Source of the DNA: Acetobacter aceti
GTDB lineage: Bacteria > Pseudomonadota > Alphaproteobacteria > Acetobacterales > Acetobacteraceae
Direction: 5' to 3'
Assembly: GCF_002005445.1 (NCBI RefSeq)
Contig: NZ_CP014692.1
Coordinates: forward strand, 62,001 to 126,000
Length of the DNA stretch: 64,000 nucleotides
Translations under genes and position numbers: made by a program
Part shown: positions 44,061 to 53,587 of the stretch, piece by piece
How the letters are laid out: each line of letters begins with the position of its first letter
Position numbering within the stretch: position 1 is the stretch's first letter
The notes under the pieces: model-generated
Databases searched by the model: none
What the model saw: the letters and a program-made list of their open reading frames with translations, nothing else
Told to the model about the DNA's origin: nothing

Positions 44061-46961
44061 ATGACCAAATCAGGAAATATTGTCATCATCGGGAACGGTA
44101 TGGTCGGCCATTACTGCGTCGAGCAGCTCGTGATGCGTGGTCTGCATGAAACACATGCCATTCATATCTTTGGCGACGAACTGCACGACGCCTATGATCG
44201 CGTACACCTGACTGATTACATGAACGGGCATGACGCGCTGGCGCTCTGTCTGCATCAGCAGGATTTCCATCTGCACCATGGTGTGACATTGCATCGCGGC
44301 GTGCGGGTGACGCAGATTGATCGTGACGCCAGGACAGTGGAAAGTGACGAAGGTCTGCTGTCTTACGAGACGCTGATTCTCGCGACGGGTTCCACGCCGT
44401 TCGTGCCGCCGGTGCCCGGAAATACCGGCACGGCGGGGCTGGTCTATCGTACACTTGACGATCTGGACATGATCCGCGCCGCTGCGGATGGAGCGTCGCG
44501 CGGCGTGGTCATCGGTGGCGGTCTTCTGGGACTGGAGGCGGCCAATGCGCTGACGGGACTGGGACTATCCACGGCGGTTGTTGAATTCGCACCGCGTCTG
44601 ATGCCGGTCCAGCTGGATGAGGAAGGAGGACGGGCGCTCAGGCAGCGGGTTGAAGCGCTCGGTATCGAGGTGCTGACGGCGCATGCCACACAGGAGATCG
44701 TTGCTGGCGAAACATGTCGTCATCGTCTCGTCTTTGCTGATGGTACATCTCATGAAACCGATCTTGTCGTGTTCTCGGCCGGTATCCGGCCGCAGGATCG
44801 TCTGGCCCGTGAGTGCGGTCTGGCGGTCGGCGCGCGAGGCGGTGTCGTCATCGACCAGAGCTGCCGCACGTCCGATCCGGACATCTTCGCGATTGGTGAA
44901 TGTGCCTGCTGGAATGGAATGATTTTCGGTCTCGTCGCGCCAGGGTACACCATGGCGCGCACTGTGGCTTCGACGCTGGCAGGAGACGATGATGTCTTTA
45001 ACGGCGCGGATATGTCCACGAAGCTCAAGCTTCTGGGCGTGGATGTCGGTTCCATCGGCGATGCGCACGGTGTGACGCCCGGAAGCCGCAGCTATCGCTT
45101 TATCGGCGAGGTCGATGGCTCCTACAGGCGTCTCGTGCTTTCGGCGGATGGGTCCAGCGTGCTGGGTGCGGTTCTGGTCGGTGACAATGCCTATTATGAC
45201 ACGATCCTTCAGTATGTGCAGAACGGCATCAAGCCACCGGCTGATCCCGCCGCGTTGATCCTGCCCCGCGGGGAAGGAGCGGAATTGCTGGGAGCGGACG
45301 CGCTGCCGGATACGGCCATGATCTGCTCGTGCCATAATGTCACGAAGGGGGCGATCTGCACGTCCATTGATGAGGGCTGTGCGGACCTCGCCACTCTGAA
45401 GCAGTGCACAAAGGCCAGCACCGGCTGCGGCGGGTGTGCCTCCCTGCTCAAGAGCGTGTTCGAGACGGAACTGGAATCACGCGGCATTACAGTCGATCGC
45501 AGTCTTTGCGAGCATTTTTCCTATACGCGACAGGAGCTTTATTCGCTTGTCCGGGTGCATGGAATCCAGACATTCGAAGATCTGATGGCGCAGTATGGCA
45601 ATGGCGGTCTCGGCTGTGACATCTGCAAGCCCGCCGTCGGTTCCATTCTGGCTTCGGCCTGGAACAAGCCGATTACGGATCCGCTTTATATTCCGCTGCA
45701 GGATACGAACGATACGTTCATGGCCAACATGCAGAAGAATGGCACCTACTCTGTCGTTCCCCGGATCGCAGGCGGTGAAATCACACCGGAAAAACTGATC
45801 GTGCTTGGTCAGGTCGCCAGAAAATATGGTCTCTATACCAAGATCACCGGTGGTCAGCGCATCGATCTTTTCGGCGCGCAGCTCGACGATCTGCCCCAAA
45901 TCTGGACCGAACTGCTCGATGCCGGTTTCGAGACGGGGCATGCCTATGGGAAGTCGACGCGAACCGTGAAATCCTGTGTCGGCAGCACATGGTGTCGCTA
46001 TGGCGTGCAGGACAGCGTAAGCAAGGCGCTGGATCTGGAGAACCGTTACAAGGGGCTGCGATCACCCCATAAACTCAAATTCGCCGTGTCGGGCTGCACC
46101 CGCGAATGCGCGGAAGCCCAGAGCAAGGATGTGGGCGTCATCGCCACCGAGAATGGCTGGAACCTGTATGTCTGCGGCAATGGCGGCATGCGTCCACGTC
46201 ACGCGGAACTGTTCGCAACTGACCTCGATTCTGAAACACTGCTGAAATATATAGATCGTTTTCTGATGTTCTATATCCGAACGGCCGACAAATTACAGCG
46301 TACGTCTGTCTGGCGTGAAAATCTCGAAGGTGGTCTGGATTACCTGAAAGAGGTGATCATCAATGACAGTCTGGGCATCTGTGAAGAGCTGGAACAGCAG
46401 ATGCAGCTGGTCGTGGACCGCTACCACTGCGAGTGGCGTGATGCGCTGACGGACCGTGAAAAACTCAAGAGATTTCGTACGTTCGTCAATGATGGGCGTC
46501 CTGACCCGAATATCCGCACCGTGCCTGAGCGCGATCAGGTCAAACCGGCGGATAATCAGCCTGAAACAGGTGTCCCGGCAGGGCCGTCGGACTGGACCGT
46601 TCTCTGTGGCGAGGACGATCTGGTCGAGAAATCCGGCGTCGTGGCATGGCATGACGGGAATCAGATCGCGTTGTTCCTGCTCCCTGAAACCGGGAATGCA
46701 TCCGCGCGGGTCTACGCCATCGACAACCATGATCCGTTCTCGAAAGCCAATGTCATCGGGCGTGGCATCATGGGCGATCTGAAGGGACAGTTGGTGGTGG
46801 CGTCGCCTCTGTACAAACAGCATTTCCGGCTGGAAGACGGGCAGTGTCTGGAAGAGCCTGCCGTTCGCCTGCGGACATGGGATGTCAGGCTGTCGGATGG
46901 CAAGGTCGAGATCAGGGAGAAAGCGATGAGCGAGGCTTCGCCGGAACCCGTGCCAGCCTGA
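44061..46961 (+). CDS. nirB: Assimilatory nitrite reductase, NirB-NirD fusion (NADH-dependent)
   Basis: A 966-residue enzyme that reduces nitrite to ammonium with six electrons. In order: FAD/NAD(P) oxidoreductase domain (IVIIGNGMVGHYCVEQLV, GVVIGGGLLGLEAANAL), a [2Fe-2S] BFD domain (CSCHNVTKGAICTSIDEGC ... CTKASTGCGGC, about 421-460), ferredoxin-like half, and the sirohaem/[4Fe-4S] site (SCVGSTWC near 637 and SGCTRECAEAQ near 676). From residue about 843 a NirD-type Rieske-like domain is fused (DWTVLCGEDDLVEKSGVVAW). AGGAGAAACGATC precedes the ATG. In E. coli NirB and NirD are separate. Confidence 0.95.
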   Translation: MTKSGNIVIIGNGMVGHYCVEQLVMRGLHETHAIHIFGDELHDAYDRVHLTDYMNGHDALALCLHQQDFHLHHGVTLHRGVRVTQIDRDARTVESDEGLLSYETLILATGSTPFVPPVPGNTGTAGLVYRTLDDLDMIRAAADGASRGVVIGGGLLGLEAANALTGLGLSTAVVEFAPRLMPVQLDEEGGRALRQRVEALGIEVLTAHATQEIVAGETCRHRLVFADGTSHETDLVVFSAGIRPQDRLARECGLAVGARGGVVIDQSCRTSDPDIFAIGECACWNGMIFGLVAPGYTMARTVASTLAGDDDVFNGADMSTKLKLLGVDVGSIGDAHGVTPGSRSYRFIGEVDGSYRRLVLSADGSSVLGAVLVGDNAYYDTILQYVQNGIKPPADPAALILPRGEGAELLGADALPDTAMICSCHNVTKGAICTSIDEGCADLATLKQCTKASTGCGGCASLLKSVFETELESRGITVDRSLCEHFSYTRQELYSLVRVHGIQTFEDLMAQYGNGGLGCDICKPAVGSILASAWNKPITDPLYIPLQDTNDTFMANMQKNGTYSVVPRIAGGEITPEKLIVLGQVARKYGLYTKITGGQRIDLFGAQLDDLPQIWTELLDAGFETGHAYGKSTRTVKSCVGSTWCRYGVQDSVSKALDLENRYKGLRSPHKLKFAVSGCTRECAEAQSKDVGVIATENGWNLYVCGNGGMRPRHAELFATDLDSETLLKYIDRFLMFYIRTADKLQRTSVWRENLEGGLDYLKEVIINDSLGICEELEQQMQLVVDRYHCEWRDALTDREKLKRFRTFVNDGRPDPNIRTVPERDQVKPADNQPETGVPAGPSDWTVLCGEDDLVEKSGVVAWHDGNQIALFLLPETGNASARVYAIDNHDPFSKANVIGRGIMGDLKGQLVVASPLYKQHFRLEDGQCLEEPAVRLRTWDVRLSDGKVEIREKAMSEASPEPVPA

Positions 46962-46962
46962 C

Positions 46963-49900
46963 ATGGCGATGGCGAAGGAAGAGATCCGCACTGTCTGCCC
47001 TTACTGCGGGGTCGGATGTGGAGTCATCCTGGAGGTCAGGGAAGGACGCATTGCAAAAGTGCGTGGTGATACCGCGCATCCTGCGAATGGCGGCCGTCTG
47101 TGCACCAAGGGAAGCTCCTGCGACAAGCCTCTTTCTTCCGAGCACCGTCTGAAGCAGGCCGCCCTCCGCTCTGAACGCGGTTCGGAGGCCGTGCCTGTTC
47201 CCATGCAGCAGGCCATCGAGGCTACGGCAGGCAGATTGCGGGCAATTCTTGATGAGCATGGTCCGGATGCGCTCTCTTTTTACGTCTCCGGCCAGATGTC
47301 GCTGGAGGCGCAGTATCTCATCAACAAGCTGGCCAAGGGGTTTGTCCGCAGCCAGCATATCGAGTCCAACTCGCGGCTGTGCATGGCAGCCGCCGGAACC
47401 GGATACAAATTCTCGCTCGGCTCTGACGCGCCCCCCGGCAGTTACGAGGATTTCGACTGCACGGACCTGTTCTTTGTCATCGGCGCGAATATGGCCGACT
47501 GTCATCCGATCCTGTTTCTGCGCCTGATGGATCGCAAGCGGGCGGGGGCAAAGCTGATCGTCGTCGATCCACGACGGACTGCGACGGCGGAAAAGGCTGA
47601 TCTGTATCTCCCCATCCGTCCCGGCACCGATCTGGCTCTGCTCAATGGAATTCTGCATCTTCTGGTAAAAAACGACGCGATAGACAGGGAGTTTATTGCG
47701 CGGGCGACTGCGGGCTGGGACGCCATGGAGCCGTTCCTCGCCGATTATGCGCCAGAAATGGTGGCCGAGATTACCGGGCTTGCGGTGGAGGACATTCTCA
47801 CCGCCGCGCGCTGGATCGCGGAAGCGGGCGAGTGGATGAGCCTGTGGACGATGGGGCTGAACCAGAGTGTGACGGGCACATGGAACACCAACGCGCTGTG
47901 CAACCTGCATCTCGCCACGGGGGCCATCTGCCGCTCCGGGAGCGGTCCGTTCTCGCTGACTGGACAGCCCAACGCGATGGGGGGGCGCGAGATGGGCTAT
48001 ATGGGGCCGGGTCTGCCGGGACAACGCAGCGCGCTTGTCGCCGCCGATCGCGCTTTTACCGAAGAGCAGTGGTCGTTGCCGCCCGGTGCTCTGCGGGATG
48101 CCGGGGGAAACGGCGCTATCGCCATGTTCGAGGCGATGGAGCGCGGTGAGATCAGGGCCTGCTGGGTGATCTGCACCAATCCGGTCGCTACTGTCGCCAA
48201 TCGCGGTCACGTCGTGCGGGCGCTGGAGGCTGCGGAGTGCGTGATCGTGCAGGATGCGTTCGCGGACAGCGAGACGACGGGGTTCGCGGACATTCTGTTG
48301 CCGGGCGCCTTGTGGGCCGAAGCGGACGGGGTGCAGGTCAATTCCGATCGCACCATGACGCTTGCCCGTCAGGCTGTTGCGCCGCCGGGCGAAGCGCTGG
48401 CCGATTGGGACATCATCGCCCGGGTGGCGCGGGCCATGGGGTTCGAAAAGGATTTCGCCTTCACCTCCGCTGCCGATGTGTTTGAGGAAGCCAGCCGCTT
48501 CACCAATCCGAAAACCGGTTACGATATTGCGGGTGTGACCCATGCGCGGCTGAGGGAAAACCCTGTGCAGTGGCCCGCTCCGGTGGGGGACACGGAACTC
48601 CGCCACCCGATCCGCTATCTGCGTCCGGACGGCAGCGGACCCGTTTTCGCGACACCCGATGGCAGAGGGGTTTTCTGGCCGCGTCCGTGGATGCGGCCGG
48701 AGGAGTGGCCGGACGAGAATTTTCCTTTCGTGCTCAATAGCGGGCGTTTGCAGCATCAGTGGCATACGCTGACCAAGACGGGCCGGGTGGACAGTCTGAA
48801 CCGCCTCAATCCGGGACCATTTGTGGAAATCGGACCGGAGGACGCAGCGGCGCTGGGCGTCGCGCAGGATGATCGTGTACGGATCACCTCGCGGCGTGGC
48901 CAGATTGTGCTGCCGGTGCAGGTTTCCTCCCGCGTGCGGGGTGGGACGTGTTTCGCGCCCTTTCACTGGAATGACCGGTTCGGTGAGGATCTCGCGGTCA
49001 ACATCGTCACGCCCGACGCCGTTGATCCTGTCTCGCTGCAACCCGGCTTCAAGCTCTGCGCGGTGACGCTGGAACGCGTGGAAAAACCGGCGTGTCCGGA
49101 CGCCGACAGTCCGGAAGTACTCAATGGAGGATATCAGACCATGGCCCTGCGTTCCCTTGCCAGCCAGATCGGTCTGGAACATCCGGCCTCCTCTGTCGCC
49201 GCGTCCCTGCCCGACGAAGGAAAGGCGTGGCTCAGCGGTTTCCTTGACGGTCTGGAGCTTTCTCCGCCCACACACGGCGAACTGCCGGTTTTGCCAGCCT
49301 CGGCACCGCTTCCGCCACAGGTGCGCAACCGTATCGGCGGTCTGCTGGCGGGTCTTTACAGTCGTGTTCGTCCGGAAGCCATGACTGAAGCCGCTTTGGG
49401 GAAGGAGATGCTCCCGGTTGCGCCGGGTGTCACGGTGTGGTGGGCGTCACAGACCGGACGGGCGGAAGATCTGTCCGGCACGGTCGTCACATGGCTACGG
49501 GAGGCGGGGCATGAGGCGCAGGCCAGATGTCTTTCGGATATTGGTCCGGATATAACATTGTCCGGGAAAGCCGTTTTCGTTGTCTCGACTTTTGGTGACG
49601 GTGATCCTCCGGACTGCGCTGCGCCCTTCTGGGACAGGCTGAGGGAGCGGGAGACGCCCATCAGCGATTTTTCTTTTGCTGTCCTGGCGCTCGGTGATTC
49701 GTCCTATGCGAATTTCTGCGGTTTCGGACGCGCTCTGGATGGACGACTTCGCGAACTGGGTGCGACCCCGTTTCTGGAGCGCGTTGATTGCGAGCCCGAT
49801 TTTGACGATGAGGTCGAAGTCTGGCGTGGCGCCGCGCTGACGGCTCTGGGGCAGTCAAAAATCACATCCGTGCCTGCTGTGCCCGTCGTTGTGGAGGCGC

Positions 49901-50952
49901 CGCCTTCCGCCGCGTCCGGCACACGTGATGCGCCGGTCATGGCGCGGCTGAGCATCAATCAGCGCCTCTGTTCGCCGGGCTGTGAGAGGGACACGCGACG
50001 GATCGGTCTTGATCTTGGCGCGACCGGACTGAACTGGGAGCCGGGCGATGCGCTTGGCGTGTGGCCATGCAATCCCGAGGCGGCTGTGCAAACAGTTCTC
50101 CGTGCGCTTCAGCTTCCAGAGGATGTTCCCGTCGTTCTGCGCGGGTATGGTGCGGTGGGACTGAGAGAGGCGCTTGTGCGACATCTCGATCTGTCCAGAC
50201 CGAACAAGGCCATGCTGGAGGCGCTCGGGGGCTGCGAGGCGGGATTTCTTCCTGATCTGCTGAAGGACGTCTCGCTTCAGGTAACGGTGCAGGACGTGCC
50301 TGGCCTGTTCCGCCGCATGCAGCCACGCCTTTACTCCATCGCCTCTTCGCCACGCGTTTCGGGGCGCGTCGTGGAACTCACTGTCGGTATCAATGTTTCA
50401 CCATGGCCGGGCGTGTGTTCGAACTGGCTTGCCGAATTGGAAGCAGGCGCGACTGTGCCGGTGTTTACTCAGCCCACCACACATTTCCGACTTCCGAAAG
50501 ATGATGACGCAAGTGTAATCATGATCGGGCCGGGGACAGGGATCGCGCCCTTCAGAGGCTTTCTGCAGGAGCGTGCGGCCCGGAAGTCATCTGGCAGAAA
50601 CTGGCTTTTCTTTGGAGAGCGTCATGCGGAAGAAAGTTTCTACTATCGTGATGAAATAGACGCTTTTCTGAAGGAAGGACAGTTGACCCGTCTGGACACG
50701 GCGTTCTCCCGTGATCAGCCGGAGCGGATTTATGTGCAGGGGCGGATGGAGCAGGCTGGGGCGGAAATGTGGAACTGGCTGCGTGAAGGGGCATCGATAT
50801 ACGTCTGTGGAGATGCGGCCCGCATGGCCCGGGATGTGGACGCAGCCTTGCGGAGAATCGTGGCGCGTCATGGCAATCTGTCTTCTGGCGACGCCGATGC
50901 TTTCGTTGCCAATCTGACGCGCGAAGGGCGCTACCTGCGTGATGTTTACTGA
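46963..50952 (+). CDS. nasA: Assimilatory nitrate reductase fused to CysJ-like diflavin reductase
   Basis: A 1329-residue fusion. Residues 1-740 are the molybdenum bis-MGD catalytic subunit: [4Fe-4S] ligands CPYCGVGCGV and GRLCTKGSS, then MGD-binding segments (IGANMADCHPILF, VVDPRRTATAEKADLYLPIRPGTDLALLNG, TGQPNAMGGREMGY). A flavodoxin domain starts near 821 (WWASQTGRAEDLSG, VVSTFGDGDPPD, ALGDSSYANFCGF). A ferredoxin-reductase module follows with RLYSIASSP (about 1122) for FAD, GPGTGIAPFRGFLQER (about 1188) for NADPH, and a terminal Tyr. It should pass NADPH electrons via FAD and FMN to nitrate. It begins one base after the nirB stop. Confidence 0.95.
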   Translation: MAMAKEEIRTVCPYCGVGCGVILEVREGRIAKVRGDTAHPANGGRLCTKGSSCDKPLSSEHRLKQAALRSERGSEAVPVPMQQAIEATAGRLRAILDEHGPDALSFYVSGQMSLEAQYLINKLAKGFVRSQHIESNSRLCMAAAGTGYKFSLGSDAPPGSYEDFDCTDLFFVIGANMADCHPILFLRLMDRKRAGAKLIVVDPRRTATAEKADLYLPIRPGTDLALLNGILHLLVKNDAIDREFIARATAGWDAMEPFLADYAPEMVAEITGLAVEDILTAARWIAEAGEWMSLWTMGLNQSVTGTWNTNALCNLHLATGAICRSGSGPFSLTGQPNAMGGREMGYMGPGLPGQRSALVAADRAFTEEQWSLPPGALRDAGGNGAIAMFEAMERGEIRACWVICTNPVATVANRGHVVRALEAAECVIVQDAFADSETTGFADILLPGALWAEADGVQVNSDRTMTLARQAVAPPGEALADWDIIARVARAMGFEKDFAFTSAADVFEEASRFTNPKTGYDIAGVTHARLRENPVQWPAPVGDTELRHPIRYLRPDGSGPVFATPDGRGVFWPRPWMRPEEWPDENFPFVLNSGRLQHQWHTLTKTGRVDSLNRLNPGPFVEIGPEDAAALGVAQDDRVRITSRRGQIVLPVQVSSRVRGGTCFAPFHWNDRFGEDLAVNIVTPDAVDPVSLQPGFKLCAVTLERVEKPACPDADSPEVLNGGYQTMALRSLASQIGLEHPASSVAASLPDEGKAWLSGFLDGLELSPPTHGELPVLPASAPLPPQVRNRIGGLLAGLYSRVRPEAMTEAALGKEMLPVAPGVTVWWASQTGRAEDLSGTVVTWLREAGHEAQARCLSDIGPDITLSGKAVFVVSTFGDGDPPDCAAPFWDRLRERETPISDFSFAVLALGDSSYANFCGFGRALDGRLRELGATPFLERVDCEPDFDDEVEVWRGAALTALGQSKITSVPAVPVVVEAPPSAASGTRDAPVMARLSINQRLCSPGCERDTRRIGLDLGATGLNWEPGDALGVWPCNPEAAVQTVLRALQLPEDVPVVLRGYGAVGLREALVRHLDLSRPNKAMLEALGGCEAGFLPDLLKDVSLQVTVQDVPGLFRRMQPRLYSIASSPRVSGRVVELTVGINVSPWPGVCSNWLAELEAGATVPVFTQPTTHFRLPKDDDASVIMIGPGTGIAPFRGFLQERAARKSSGRNWLFFGERHAEESFYYRDEIDAFLKEGQLTRLDTAFSRDQPERIYVQGRMEQAGAEMWNWLREGASIYVCGDAARMARDVDAALRRIVARHGNLSSGDADAFVANLTREGRYLRDVY

Positions 50953-51560
50953 TGAATGATGCGTCCCCGTCCCGTGCGCCGCTGAAGGTTCTGGTTGCGG
51001 ACGCCAACCCCAAGCGTGGACATGCCCTGTCGCAAACCCTGCGTGCGGACACGTCTCTTGAAGTTCTGAGTGTTCCTTCCGGAATGGCCTTGATTGACGC
51101 GGTGCAGTTACATAGACCGGATGTCGTTCTGGTCGATATGGAAAGAGCGGATCGTGACGCCCTGGACAGTATTCGGGCTTTGTCGCGCTCGGCGCTGGAA
51201 CGGCCCATCGCCCTGTTTGTGGATGAGGATGACATCGAACTGATGGAGATGGCGTTTGATACAGGCATCTGCTCCTATAATGTGCTGGAGGCGCTGCCTC
51301 AGGACGTCAAGCCTCTCCTGCGTTCGGCCATTGCGCTTTATGACCGTTTCCGTCGCGCGCGTGATGAACTGGCGGAAGCCCAGCGCGCGCTTGCGGAGCG
51401 CCGGTTAATCGAACAGGCGAAAAGATGTTTCATGAAAAATGAGAAAACCAGCGAGGCTCAGGCCTATCGGTGGCTGCAGCGCCGGGCCATGCAGACATCG
51501 CGCAGGCTTGCGGCCGTCGCGCAGGATTATCTCGCAGCGCAGAAAAAGGATGACGCATGA
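50952..51560 (+). CDS. nasT: ANTAR-domain response regulator, antiterminator NasT
   Basis: A 202-residue protein: a receiver-like domain (VLVADANPKRGHALSQTLR, PDVVLVDMERADRDALDSIRALS) and, from about residue 145, an ANTAR RNA-binding domain (RALAERRLIEQAKRCFMKNEKTSEAQAYRWLQRRAMQTSRRLAAVAQDYL). NasT binds hairpins in nas leader transcripts and prevents their termination when nitrate releases it from NasS. It overlaps the neighbours on both sides by one and four bases. The leader at 41003-41120 carries its probable site. It lacks the normal phospho-acceptor logic, as the family does. Confidence 0.93.
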   Translation: MNDASPSRAPLKVLVADANPKRGHALSQTLRADTSLEVLSVPSGMALIDAVQLHRPDVVLVDMERADRDALDSIRALSRSALERPIALFVDEDDIELMEMAFDTGICSYNVLEALPQDVKPLLRSAIALYDRFRRARDELAEAQRALAERRLIEQAKRCFMKNEKTSEAQAYRWLQRRAMQTSRRLAAVAQDYLAAQKKDDA

Positions 51561-52555
51561 TGGCCGCACCGATCCGCATAGGCGTGCTGAAACTGGCTGA
51601 CAGCGCTCCGGTTATCATGAGCCGTCAGAAAGGTGTTTTTGCCCGTCATGGTCTGGAAGCGGAGATTGTCGTCTCGCCATCATGGGCCAATATCGCCGAT
51701 GGCCTCGCGTGGAATCATCTGGATGCCGCGGTTCTTTTCGCGCCTCTCGCCCTGATGACGATGCTCGGACGCCGTGGGCACGATACGGCGCTCCATCCTC
51801 TGGGCAGGATCAGCCGCGGGGGCAACACGATCATGTTTCGGGGCGCCAATCCCGCTGAAGGAGTCTGGCAGTCAGGCACGGAGGGACGGCGGATGTTTGA
51901 CGTCTGGCAGGCTTCCATCGGGAGAAAGCCACGTATCGCTGTCGTTCACATCTATTCCACGCATATTCTGATTCTGAGACGCTTTCTGAAGATGATCGAT
52001 GTTGACATGGATCGGGAGATTGAGATTCTGGTTATGCCTCCCACTGATATGATCAGTGCTTTTTCAAAGAAAGAAATTGAGGGGTGCTGTGTCGGCGCGC
52101 CGTGGGGCATGGAGGCGGAACGTATCGGGCTGGCTTTCTGTGTAGGTGGCTCTTCTACGGTTCTTCCAGAGCATATTGAAAAGATGCTTGTGGTTTCAGA
52201 TGCCCTGTTTAACCGCACAGATATCGCGCAGCGCATGTTTTCCGCCATGCAGGAGAGTCTGCTTTTCTGTGCGGCGCCTGAACATAGGGAGGAGATCACG
52301 GAAGCCTTGTCTCTTCCAGTGTCGGAAGGCGGCCTGTCGCTGCCTCCAGAGGCGACGTTTCGTATTCTTCCTGGCGGATCGGCGCAGGAGACTCTTGGCT
52401 TTGCTTCAGGAAGGGTTCAATTCAGGGATATCGAGTGGGTCATGAACGACATGACAGCGCTCGGGTGGCTGGGGCGTGACGAATGCAGGAAGCTTGCGTT
52501 CTGGGCAGATCCTCCCGAAGCCAGTCCAGCCCATCTTCGTGCGCCTTCTTTGTAA
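51557..52555 (+). CDS. nasS: Nitrate sensor NasS (NrtA/CmpA-like binding protein)
   Basis: A 332-residue soluble relative of the NrtA/CmpA/SsuA periplasmic nitrate-binding proteins, without a signal peptide: it starts IRIGVLKLADSAPVIMSRQKGVFARHGLEAEIVVSPSWANIADGL. Other family marks are GGNTIMFRGANPAEG, EILVMPPTDMISAFSKKEIEGCCVGAPWGMEAERIG and RDIEWVMNDMTALGWLGRDECRKLA. The lack of a signal fits cytoplasmic NasS, which holds NasT inactive until it binds nitrate or nitrite. Its start is coupled to the nasT stop (ATGA). Confidence 0.9.
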   Translation: MMAAPIRIGVLKLADSAPVIMSRQKGVFARHGLEAEIVVSPSWANIADGLAWNHLDAAVLFAPLALMTMLGRRGHDTALHPLGRISRGGNTIMFRGANPAEGVWQSGTEGRRMFDVWQASIGRKPRIAVVHIYSTHILILRRFLKMIDVDMDREIEILVMPPTDMISAFSKKEIEGCCVGAPWGMEAERIGLAFCVGGSSTVLPEHIEKMLVVSDALFNRTDIAQRMFSAMQESLLFCAAPEHREEITEALSLPVSEGGLSLPPEATFRILPGGSAQETLGFASGRVQFRDIEWVMNDMTALGWLGRDECRKLAFWADPPEASPAHLRAPSL

Positions 52556-52556
52556 A

Positions 52557-53042
52557 ATGAGAATTCGTATGCGTGACAATCATCTTTTCATCTTTGAAAT
52601 GGACTTTGCCGATACATTGCGGTGTATCCCGATGGTTGTGCGTATGAAACTCGATTTGTGTGGAGTGAAGCTCAGTCTTCGGCAATGGAGCCATTTCACG
52701 GTCGCGGAACGAAATGGCCTGATAAAACATCCTGTTGAATCATTGAATGAACGGGCAGCCTATCGTGCCCGGCTTCTGCAACTGATCAGGATGCAGGCTG
52801 GAGAAGAGCCGAAATTTCTACCGGTTGTGAATTCAGGCGTATGGCAGAAATCCGATACTGTTCCGGATATCATTCTGGAAACAGCGAGATTGTTCGGAGA
52901 GCAGGAACCTACCCCGGATCAATGGTGCAGTCTTTCTCCTCTACAACGGTTTGCTCTCATTAAACTGACGCGCCCTGGACACGACAACCTGAATTTTGTT
53001 CCGGCAATGCGGGAGTTTTTTAACACCGGTTTGAGGCAATAA
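52557..53042 (+). CDS. Nitrate reductase-associated protein
   Basis: A 161-residue protein of the Nitr_red_assoc family: HLFIFEMDFADTLRCIPMVVRMKLDLCGVKLSLRQWSHFTVAERNGLIKHPV, then LSPLQRFALIKLTRPGHDNLNF. These small proteins occur with assimilatory nitrate reductases; their role, perhaps in cofactor insertion or enzyme maturation, is not known. The start may be ATG 52557 (one base after nasS) or ATG 52569. An open frame back to 52476 overlaps nasS and is not supported. It is the last gene of the nitrate operon. Confidence 0.82.
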   Translation: MRIRMRDNHLFIFEMDFADTLRCIPMVVRMKLDLCGVKLSLRQWSHFTVAERNGLIKHPVESLNERAAYRARLLQLIRMQAGEEPKFLPVVNSGVWQKSDTVPDIILETARLFGEQEPTPDQWCSLSPLQRFALIKLTRPGHDNLNFVPAMREFFNTGLRQ

Positions 53043-53076
53043 GGATGGCGGGTTATTCAGGTTCGGGATTTTATTA

Positions 53077-53283
53077 ATTGATAATGGATCTTTCGAGATC
53101 TTGTCGATATCTCCATAAGGCGTGAGAGACACGCCATTTCCTGAAGTCGCGCCCGAAATTACACAGGCAGTGATGAAACCAGTAAAGCGCATGTTCAACT
53201 GGTTTTTGTGCACCATGGAAGTGTTTGACTGTCGCCCGTCTGATTGTGCGATTTACTCTTTCAATCTGACGATTGCTCCAGCC
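53077..53283 (-). pseudogene. IS481-like transposase C-terminal fragment
   Basis: On the minus strand, GWSNRQIERVNRTIRRATVKHFHGAQ and CNFGRDFRKWRVSHALWRYRQD match the end of the integrase core of IS481-type transposases (the Glu of the DDE triad in QIERVNRT). The rest of the element is missing. The stretch 53284-53587 contains nothing recognisable. The fragment sits exactly between the nitrate operon and the T6SS cluster. Confidence 0.7.
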
Positions 53284-53587
53284 TGTCCGGAGGCGTGATC
53301 CGGCAAAGTTTCTCGCCAGTTGCATGGCTCTTCCCTCTACGCCGCTTTTACTCGTAATTACTGGCGTTCGGTATTGCCGGAACGACAAAACCGGCACGAA
53401 AGTGGTGGTGCGGCGGCTGGAGATGCTCCAGCTTAACTGACGACATGCTCCCCGAGTAAAGTTTACGGGCGCGCTGCCCGATCTGATCATGCGTTTTACA
53501 CATCCGTAGGGGAAGTATAAAACAGCAAAATATAACCCGGCGGAGAGTTGCCGGTTTTCTATTGCTGTACCCGGGACCCGTTGCCAG

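Noticed and set aside
46912..49275. 787-codon open frame on the minus strand inside the nitrate reductase gene
   Set aside because: It is the antisense shadow of a GC-rich gene with strong protein homology on the plus strand, and its translation is Arg/His-rich without any family pattern.
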